From NCBI RefSeq assembly GCF_043290135.1, contig NC_134700.1, positions 245,401,039-245,465,038 on the forward strand: 64,000 bases of DNA. Direction: 5' to 3'. Position numbers and translations under genes: made by a program. Below the pieces are notes generated by a model. That model saw nothing but the letters and a program-made list of their open reading frames with translations. It had not been told where the DNA came from and did no database searches. Position 1 is the first letter of the stretch. Every line of letters starts with the position of its first letter. The stretch is from Rhipicephalus microplus (taxonomy: Eukaryota > Arthropoda > Arachnida > Ixodida > Ixodidae). Of this stretch, positions 57,701 through 64,000 are shown piece after piece.

Positions 57701-60700
57701 ACCGGCGCCTACCCCGAGTTGGAGGAAGCACTGCTGATTTGGATCAGAGAGGCACGAAACAACAAACTTCCTCTCAGTGGTGAAGTCGTCACGGCAAAAG
57801 CGTCATCGCTTGCTGAAATGTTGGGCATCAACGACTTCGCTGCTTCGGATGGGTGGCTTACGCGTTTCAAACATCGCCACGACTTGATTTTTAAAGGCGT
57901 GTGTGGGGAGAAGGCGTCAGTCGATGAGGAAACGTGCCTGACATGGAAAGCGGGCAAGCTTCGCGAGTACCTCGAAGAATACCAGCCGGTAGACATTTTT
58001 AATGCAGACGAGACTGCGCTTTTTTATCGGCTGCTACCGGACAAGACCCTGACATTTAGAGACGGACGACGACTGTTCTGGAGGCGAAAGAAGCAAAGAG
58101 AGAGTGTCAGTGCTAGTCGCGGCGAACTTGACTGGCACAGAACGGTGTCGCCTGCTTGTGATCAAGACTATTTTTCCTAAAAACTGTCGCGCTTTTAAAC
58201 TAATAAAAGTGCCGTTTTTAGTGCTTTTTTCTTAATTTGAAGTTCGTTTAATTCGAAGTTTTTTGCGGTTCCCGTGAACTTCGCATTAACGGGAGTCGAC
58301 TGTACAATGTGTGCTGTCAATCGGCATATTGATCTTAGGCTTAAAAGCCAAACAATGGGGCACAGGCTGATCCTCGTTGACTAGGTACTTGGTATATAAC
58401 AATGGTTCTTAAACTGGATGCCATGTTACAGAACATTTTTTAGGAGTGATTTAAACTGGCATTTACTGCTCTAAGTTATTTTTTTCTTCCTCATGTTGAC
58501 AGTTGAATACATTTTCAATTGCCTACAGTTGTAGAGCTTCTAATTTTGAGCTCTGCTGGAGATAGAACTGGGTATGAATTGGATGAACACTAGTATGGGT
58601 GGATGTTGAAAGCATATTCCCTATGTTGAGCAAATGTCTCTGCACACAAAGAGAGGACACTAAATAACACAGTGTCCAAGCCACTCAAAGTGTTTCAGCA
58701 GAACGGTGATCAGGCTTCATGAAAACTTGCTATTTTTGGTATCTGGCTAGATGAAGACAGTGAATATTTGTGGAGGTGATAAATACAGTGGCTCAAGTAA
58801 ACTTCACTAGCTTCACTTTGAGCACCACAGTCTTCACAGAGATGAAACAGAAAAAAAAAGGGCAGTAGGTTCTCCTTGAAATAAGTTATCAGAAAGTAAA
58901 TTGGGAGAAGGCAAGTGGAAGCGAATTGAATGATTGGACAAGGTGCGAAAAAAGGTACAGTAAACCTGGGAGGGATCTTTCGCTATTTTTGTTTGAGTTT
59001 TTCAATTTCGGAGAATTTGATATGGAGCAGGACACGCACATTCACACCAGCACATTGTTTCTAAAATGCAGTTTGCCACCTAAATCCTTACCTACTATAG
59101 CAAGCTGTTCACATCGGCAATATTTGTTTCACAACTCGGGGAGGAAGGAGGGGGGGGGGGGGGGGGGGGCTTCAAGGAAAAAAAAAACATTTCCAGGACT
59201 TTCAAGGACGCATCCTGTTCGAACCTAATGCTAGCATGTAATAGATAATGGTAAATTCACACCTTAGTTTCCAGCTGCTGTTGAACAAGCACGTCATCCG
59301 TTTCCTCAAGTCGTGCCTTGAGCTGCTCATTTTCCATTTCCAATTTACGAGCCTGTTCTCGGGACAGACGTTCGCTATGCTTCACCTGGTTGAAAGTCTT
59401 CATCAGCTGCAGATACAAAACAAGTACATCTGTGTAAGTACATCTGTGTGTTCTGAGTAATAGTGGCTGCACTTGCTAGCAAGAAAGAAATAATTAGACC
59501 ACAAAATCAGCCTCACCCAAGTATGATAAAGGTCAGAAAGGCTGATTCAACTTAAGACAGCAGCACGGACTAGACAGGAAAAGATAGTCTTTGAGAGACA
59601 ATTAGTAGGGATGGGAAAATAGCAAATTAAGGTTCAAAGTGAATTTAAATTGGGTAATGGTATTGTCAAATAATTTAAAATAGTATAGCTTGAAAAATGT
59701 ATATTACATATTATAAATAAAAATGAGCACCTTAGTCATGACCCAACTAACCTGCACAATATTCCAAGAAATTAGAGCTAGGTGAGTGCAAATGTCAATT
59801 ATTTGTTTCAGAGTAGAGAAGCAAGTCAAAATAGTGGCAGGATTAGAACAGTAATTGGGTATAAGTTATATGCTCCAAAATATGTCAAGCTTTAAAATTT
59901 GCTACATTCAGCACACATATACCCGCATAACGAGCTTTTAAACATAAAAAAAAAAAAAAATGGGGCTGCAGATGATAAGTAGAAGTGCGGCTTCATGGCA
60001 GTGCAAACGTTCCCTGGGCAGTGAATAGATGGTTTCACGGCACAGCAGCTCCACACCACAGTGAAACCACCTTTGAAATCGCGACACATGCGGTGAAATG
60101 TATGTTCCTTTGTTCTTTTCGAGTACTTCAAAATTTCGAAGAATTCAAATTCGTGTTGAAGCAACTTTGAACACCAAAATATTTGTTCGAATGTTTGATG
60201 CCTTAGAATATTTGCCCATTCCTAATAATTACGACAACAAGAATTTGCACATTTGTTTTGTGGCCCAGCCACTGGCTCCCATAATTAGACAATGTACAGC
60301 TGCCATGTATAACACCAAAATTCAACACTAGATTACTTCAGTGAACAGCAACAGAAGCTTTTGGTGTTTACACAGTTCTTTTTAAAGCTGTATACAAATA
60401 TCTAATCAGTTTACAGTGAGCAGCATAGTTTTCATTCCATATCATGGCAATGTGTGAAAATGTAGGCTTTTTTGGCCCCACTTTTTCTATCAATAAATTT
60501 GCATATTTATGGGACATTAATGGCTCATATTCTTCCACATCAACTCTAGAATTCCAAAAACATACTCACTAGACATTGTGCATAAACCATGTTATTGAAT
60601 GTAAAAAAATTTGAACCCAGGAAGTCTTGAAATGTGCAGACTCCAGTTATAAGCCAAAATTCTAAATAAATAGATCAGTAATATCAAAAGTCAAAGGTTA

Positions 60701-62769
60701 TAACGGCACTTCTCATATGCGAAAAAAAAAATGCAAAAAAAAATCATCCAGATCTGAGTATCAAAAGAATCAAAAACAAGATGACCAAGCTGAAAAAGTT
60801 TCGAAATAGTACTGCTTCCAAAGAAAACTGCAGGTAAGATTGAAAGCTTCTGGCAAAGACTCGCTTTTATTTTTGTTTACTACTTCTTCCTTTGTGGAAG
60901 ATTCAGATTCAGTAATTTTACAAATGGGACTGTTGCAGAGACTGCGGGTGGATTGCAATGGCAAGTGGCCACACAATGCAAGCCAGGGGCTCAAGACAAC
61001 GCTCAATCTTGAAGTTTGCACATTCAAACCTCATTATAACAAAGTTGCATCTTGCAAGAAAATAGGTTTGTTATATCCGAAAATTTGTTACAAAGGTTAT
61101 TCTTAGTAGCACTGTATCTAATGCAAGACTATTTTCCATTTACTCCATCATAATTGATATTCAGTTATATCTGCGTTCGTTATATTGAGGTTTCAGTGTA
61201 CTAGTGGTCATACTGTACTCTGCCTAGCTACGACTTGGTGCTCTACCGTCTGTCTCCTTAAGCTTTGTACTATATAAAAAATTAGCATGCGAAGACATTG
61301 GTGTATCTGAAGTACAAATAAAGGGTTAACACAATATGAATGTGACATGCTTGTCGCATATGCCATGAAATGCTGCCTTGGTCACACACGGTGCATACCC
61401 GCATACCATGGCCCAAGTAACGCAGACGATTAACAGTCTCTATTGATTGAGGAATGACTAGAATAAACTTTGGAAATTTTTACACGATAACGTTCTGAAT
61501 CCCATGTCGCAGATCCTTTGCCGGCATTAACGCCTTTGCTGGTGACCCCAAAACCCCATGGACACAACAAGTAGAAAATGCAGTTTGAGCTGGAATTGAA
61601 CCCGTTTTGTGTGTTGTTCAATTATTTTACCACGGTGCCAAACTAGTGCTCGAAACTCATCAAGGCAACATCAACTGTGGCTCGAGTGTTAGCTATCCAA
61701 TTTCAGAAAAACGTTATAAACATTACATATAATCGATGACTAAGCAAGCTATAGCCAAGTGTTGCTCTACCTCATAAAAATATGCCTATGGCCACTGCTT
61801 ACACAGATCCTCGCACCGTAGCATGCGCTTCATTTTGACACAACTGATGCCTGTACATTTACGAGAGTACCAACGCTACGTGGCATGATAAGCTGCCTTT
61901 TAGGCATCAATGTAGTTGACATACCTGGAATGCGTTTGATATGCCCCGAAATACATAATGTACAGAATAAACAATGATCCACATCATGCCTTTAAGCTAC
62001 ATTGATGTCTAAAGGGCATGGTTATGGCGTAATTAAGGGCTCCATGTATTTGTTGGCGGGACATACCCACAAATGCATAATGTACACAGAGACAATGATC
62101 CAATTCATTACGATGAACTCCGAGTGAAAGAAAATTTTGAAAGGCAACTACGCAATTACCTCACATAACATCAATTCCCACAATGTGCAAGATTTGCTGT
62201 AATTTTCATATAGCCCTAACTTGACAGGATGCAGTATGAAAGAACGCCTCCGTAAGCACCAAAATGCATGGCAACAATTGCAAGGTCATCTAGCAGCGTA
62301 ATGCAAGTGATGCTCCTGCACACTGATAACAAGGTCATTAAGAGCTAACCAGATAAAAAAAAGCACATTTAGTAACAAAAGCGATGCCTTTATTACAGCA
62401 TACTCCATTGAAATATAAATTTCCTGGTAGACAATCAGATGTACCTTTCTTTCTGTCAGCCCTCTCCCTATTATCCACAGTTAGTACAGAGTGCGAGAGA
62501 AACCAGGAACACTGTGCACTACATGCCTCTAGTGAATCATTAAACAGGCAAACCTGTAAATGCTGCATCTGGTTGAGGATGAGGTCAAGCTTTAGTTTGT
62601 GAAGGTCGTCAGGTGAGTCAACAGAACAATCTCCCATTGCAGAGTCCACTCGGGGATCATGCATGACCACATTGCGCTGAGAGTGCTCCAGTAATTCCTT
62701 GAGTCCCTTGTTCTCCGAAAAAAGCTGCTCAAATTTTCTTTTCCAATATTCAACATCCTGGTAGCACAC
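46740..62769 (-). CDS. Unidentified coiled-coil protein gene, 3' part (6 exons plus 3' UTR)
   Basis: Exons from upstream: 62769-62554, 59406-59263, 56226-56038, 53936-53855, 53022-52685 and 49412-48732 (stop). All have AG acceptors and GT donors, and all phases agree, giving 549 residues in the window. The 5' end lies to the right of it. The first four exons form long heptad-rich helices (for example ARKLEMENEQLKARLEETDD), so it is probably a coiled-coil scaffold or membrane-trafficking type protein. An acidic linker follows, then a helical region. The last exon has basic/acidic low complexity and two W-containing modules (DWFSTRAKIRERQR and NWYLKRQAPGWRKG). I do not recognise the family with confidence. 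A relation to CCPG1/PBXIP1-type proteins is only an untested impression. Confidence 0.75.
46759..46764 (-). terminator. AATAAA polyadenylation signal
   Basis: The minus-strand hexamer AATAAA sits in GTAGAATAAAGCTGTC and is the candidate 3'-end signal for the coiled-coil gene. Confidence 0.5.
48732..49412 (-). CDS. Coiled-coil gene, last coding exon (226 codons plus stop)
   Basis: It opens VRRELNRRREELDGYLHGSG directly after acceptor TTTTAG and carries amphipathic helices to about residue 100 of the exon. An acidic/basic low-complexity linker with NVDEDDDCQGG and KKNEAKRKV follows. Then come EEEDWFSTRAKIRERQR, MDNWYLKRQAPGW and the acidic end LVSDDEEFTE. The stop TGA is at 48732-48734. Confidence 0.8.
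   Translation of the reverse strand: MRRELNRRREELDGYLHGSGKPVGSISQTMSLLESSIKKVFDAGRKFVSKGQEATGKHAEKLVSKLTKVAQMLSSDWEASSEKAEDSFTEPTSTPRREEAKHSWRNHKAVNVDEDDDCQGGSRCSKKNEAKRKVTTEKPATRNKQLLDVEETEEEDWFSTRAKIRERQRGEATAGMDNWYLKRQAPGWRKGSSREALHRGTANRFKKESLFWDHESLVSDDEEFTE
49783..50341. mobile_element. TTAA-flanked MITE, 559 bp
   Basis: The left end is TTAA (49779-49782) then AGGGGCCCTGAAACACTTTT. The inverted right end is AGGGGCCCTGCAATGCTTTT, and TTAA follows at 50342-50345. The GC-rich interior has no transposase. It is in the intron before the last coding exon of the coiled-coil gene. Confidence 0.82.
50346..52684. other. Intron of coiled-coil gene, no element identified
   Basis: It is AT-rich intronic DNA. 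The last 300 bp continue exon E in frame (52382-52684) and may be retained in some transcripts; nothing else stands out. Confidence 0.5.
52685..53022 (-). CDS. Coiled-coil gene, exon E (338 bp)
   Basis: It completes a split Asp and gives an acidic DDSSSNSEDGADEGPKDP linker, a helix (SELLDVLKKQQADSKQWRRL) and a second helical domain ending VRPMVQDLGEK. The donor AAG|GTGAGA is strong. Reading through it keeps the frame open to 52382, so an intron-retained form would end in a different, partly hydrophobic tail. Confidence 0.75.
53855..53936 (-). CDS. Coiled-coil gene, exon D (82 bp)
   Basis: It encodes VNRLIIENEDLKTVVARLRY followed by GRPVPVR and leaves in phase 1 at GAG|GTGAG. This closes the long coiled coil. 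It is supported by clean splice signals on both sides and by phase agreement with exon E. Confidence 0.75.
53937..56037. other. Intron of coiled-coil gene, includes a tandem duplication
   Basis: It is AT-rich, with no exon candidates that keep phase. It contains the 88-bp tandem duplication listed separately. Confidence 0.5.
55503..55666. repeat. Two-copy tandem repeat, period 88 bp
   Basis: Both units begin ATTACGCATACA and contain ATCTACCTGATACCAATTGA (55503-55590 and 55591-55666). They differ by scattered substitutions. No function is seen. Confidence 0.7.
56038..56226 (-). CDS. Coiled-coil gene, exon C (63 codons)
   Basis: It runs from VQALTEENQELQSRLGHESQ to SRISRLRDT. The acceptor GCTCAG is clear. 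The donor chosen, ACA|GTACGC, is weak but is the only one that keeps phase 0 into exon D and continues the heptads (RLRDT-VNRLIIENEDL). Without it the frame runs on into intron to a stop. Confidence 0.7.
57037..58302 (+). mobile_element. Tigger copy B, internally deleted sister of 16637-18724
   Basis: The left end CAGTCGACTCCCGGTAATTC and the matching right end are flanked by TA (57035-57036 and 58303-58304). The first 1.1 kb and last 150 bp are nearly identical to copy A. About 820 bp of the transposase, including two catalytic aspartates, is missing at the junction GTGATC/AAGACTATTTTTCC. Length is 1266 bp. It can only be moved by a transposase from elsewhere. Confidence 0.88.
57491..58180 (+). 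pseudogene. Truncated Tigger transposase (copy B)
   Basis: It is the same protein as copy A from [20 protein letters not shown], but a TAG replaces a Gln codon at about 57559. A frameshift follows near 58063, and an internal deletion removes the rest of the DDE domain. The first catalytic Asp (NADETALFY) remains. A shorter frame restarts at 57650. Confidence 0.88.
59150..59169 (+). repeat. G20 homopolymer
   Basis: Twenty consecutive G follow a GGAGGAAGG stretch. It is about 95 bp inside the intron from exon B of the coiled-coil gene. Length may be an assembly estimate. Confidence 0.8.
59263..59406 (-). CDS. Coiled-coil gene, exon B (48 codons)
   Basis: LMKTFNQVKHSERLSREQAR continues in heptads to VLVQQQLETK. 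It is phase 0 at both ends, with acceptor CTGCAG and donor AAG|GTGTG. The lack of proline and the dense E/K/L pattern indicate continuous coiled coil. Confidence 0.8.
61021..61198. mobile_element. Small Tigger-type MITE, 178 bp
   Basis: The left end CATTCAAACCTCATTATAAC and the inverted right end CACTGAAACCTCAATATAAC match at most positions. The right flank is TA (61199-61200) and the left flank CA. These ends resemble the outer Tigger at 9102-16634 (CAGTGAAACCTCGTTAA). Confidence 0.6.
61780..62330. repeat. Possible dispersed repeat with internal duplication
   Basis: CATAATGTACA...ACAATGATCCA occurs at about 61954 and again about 120 bp later, and ATCAATGTAG/CTACATTGAT form an inverted pair. 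Composition differs from the flanking intron. Ends could not be defined. Confidence 0.35.
62554..62769 (-). CDS. Coiled-coil gene, exon A (72 codons)
   Basis: It begins VCYQDVEYWKRKFEQLFSEN and ends LKLDLILNQMQHLQ. The phase is 0 at both ends, with acceptor TTTCAG and donor CAG|GTTTGC. There are two helical segments with an Asp/Ser-rich break between them. Confidence 0.75.
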
Positions 62770-63389
62770 CTGAAAGCACACACTAAGCTTAGTTAAGGGG
62801 ACAAGCAGTTTTTTACATTGTGTTTTATTATTTATGCTAGAATTCTAAATATTATTAATTACATATAAGTGGTTATGTAATTAATAAAATAACCATAATA
62901 AAGTATGTAATTAATTAAAGGTAACCAAAATAGCACTGTGCTGGGTAACCAGAATAGCACCTTTCAAGTTCATTGCATTCAGTGGCTTCTCCCAAAATGC
63001 TACCCTCTAGGTGCAGAGACTTTTTTCCTAGAAGCAGCTTTGATTGCTTGATGTTTTTGAATGACAGCCGTTGGAAGTGAACAGCAGGCAACTGACCAAT
63101 TTTGCCTCTTGTTCTGACAAAATGCTTCAGAAAGTTTAAGATATGGGATACTTTTAGAAGGATGATGTAATATAAAAAACTTCAGTGTTGGTATGCTTTT
63201 CTTTCTGAAAAAGGAAGAAATGTTGATCCATAACAAGCCTCCATTGTGGATGTCTATCAATTTTGAGAATGAAAAACAAATAAATGTAATAAATATGTGC
63301 ATTTGTGCTTGAATACTGACAATGGGCCACTAAACACGGGGAAAAGCTATCTAGTAAAGCTTGCACCTCAATCCAGCAAATTTTAACAG

Positions 63390-63585
63390 AAGGTTCGGGG
63401 ATGAGAAGGGTTGTTGAGAAATTTCTGCCTCGACATTCGAGAAATGAGGGAAGAGATCATCGAATAAAAAAAAGCCTAGCTTTGAAAGAACAGGTCCAAA
63501 GCGACACAGGCTTTCCCTTCGAGGTTGTCACCCATGACAAGTCATGGTGCTATTCTCAACACCCCAAAATAAAATTTACGTGAAA
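63390..63585 (+). pseudogene. Mariner-type transposase relict
   Basis: A short frame reads RRVVEKFLPRHSRN, then LALKEQVQSD, then FEVVTHDKSWCYSQHPK. This order matches the mariner transposase region that leads into the TGDESWxYxYDP catalytic block. The Asp of the motif is kept but its surroundings are altered. No TIRs were seen. It lies in the intron upstream of exon A of the coiled-coil gene. Confidence 0.6.
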
Positions 63586-64000
63586 TTGATTTCACGAAAA
63601 AAAAAAAAAAATCAATGAACCCAGAGAATGCCTTGCTGGGAGCATCCACTGCATGCAATGAATTCTAAAGGTGTGGCATGAAGCTCAAATAGCAGAAGAA
63701 TTGCGTACAACAATAGCTTTGCCCTGAGTAGTGCCATTTCAGCTACTGTTGGGTACCCCTTAGAATTTTCATGAGCTGATGTGAACAAAACTATTATGTA
63801 CACTGTGCCACAAATTTTAAAATTAGTCATGCTAAAATAATGAGCTAAGATTCATGAAAAACTGCAAGGTTATGCATTCTCAGTGGCAGAATCCAAAAAT
63901 AAAATTTTTTAAATAATCACTTCTTTATTTTGACAGCACTGACAATATCTCGTCCCAAAAAAGGCAGCATTTCACTTTAAAAATGAAGCAAAATTTTTGG

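Noticed and set aside
1..64000. Prokaryotic operons, CRISPR arrays, phage or integrated viral genes
   Set aside because: No dense coding, ribosome binding sites, spaced direct repeats or viral protein motifs were seen; splice-flanked exons and eukaryotic transposons explain the coding signal.

Overview
The window looks like nuclear DNA of an arthropod, most likely a hard tick (metastriate, Rhipicephalus-like). The reasons are intron-rich genes with small exons and large AT-rich introns, a tRNA-derived SINE resembling the tick Ruka family, TTAA-flanked miniature elements, a LINE with a GGAT-repeat tail, and many pogo/Tigger-type elements. The genus is inferred from recalled repeat families and was not tested. 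No bacterial, CRISPR, rRNA or stand-alone tRNA features were seen.

Region 1 (1-41299, minus strand) is most of one host gene, recognised as the orthologue of KHDC4/BLOM7, a KH-domain splicing-associated RNA-binding protein. Ten coding exons run from the start codon at 41299 to an exon ending at 6195. Their phases all agree and they encode about 301 residues. The C-terminal part lies beyond the left edge. The introns carry nearly all of the mobile DNA.

The densest part is the 10.2-kb intron between exons 8 and 9. There a Tigger element (9102-16634) has a Kolobok/Mutator-like transposon (9119-12075, intact 621-aa transposase) inserted in its terminal inverted repeat. The same Tigger is also interrupted by a LINE, which itself holds a 784-bp solo LTR. 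A second Tigger with an open transposase gene (16637-18724) abuts this nest across a single shared TA. Other introns hold a decayed Ty3/gypsy element (33544-38688), a deleted pogo-like element (23573-24680), TTAA MITEs, a hAT-like MITE, small TA-flanked MITEs and a SINE with a 14-bp target duplication.

Region 2 (41300-46740) is intergenic. It holds an old SINE, a broken THAP-domain gene, a LINE RNase H fragment, two fold-back repeats, and a perfect 34-bp motif present twice in opposite orientation, each copy followed within about 20 bp by an ATG.

Region 3 (about 46740-64000, minus strand) is the 3' part of a second host gene. Six exons encode about 549 residues of a coiled-coil, charged protein that I cannot name with confidence, followed by a long 3' UTR with a poly(A) signal. 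Its introns carry a TTAA MITE, an internally deleted sister of the 16637-18724 Tigger, a small Tigger MITE and a mariner relict.

The two host genes are arranged head (KHDC4 5' end) to tail (second gene 3' end), both on the minus strand. Nothing in the window suggests that they act together. Most of the sequence is transposon turnover inside introns.
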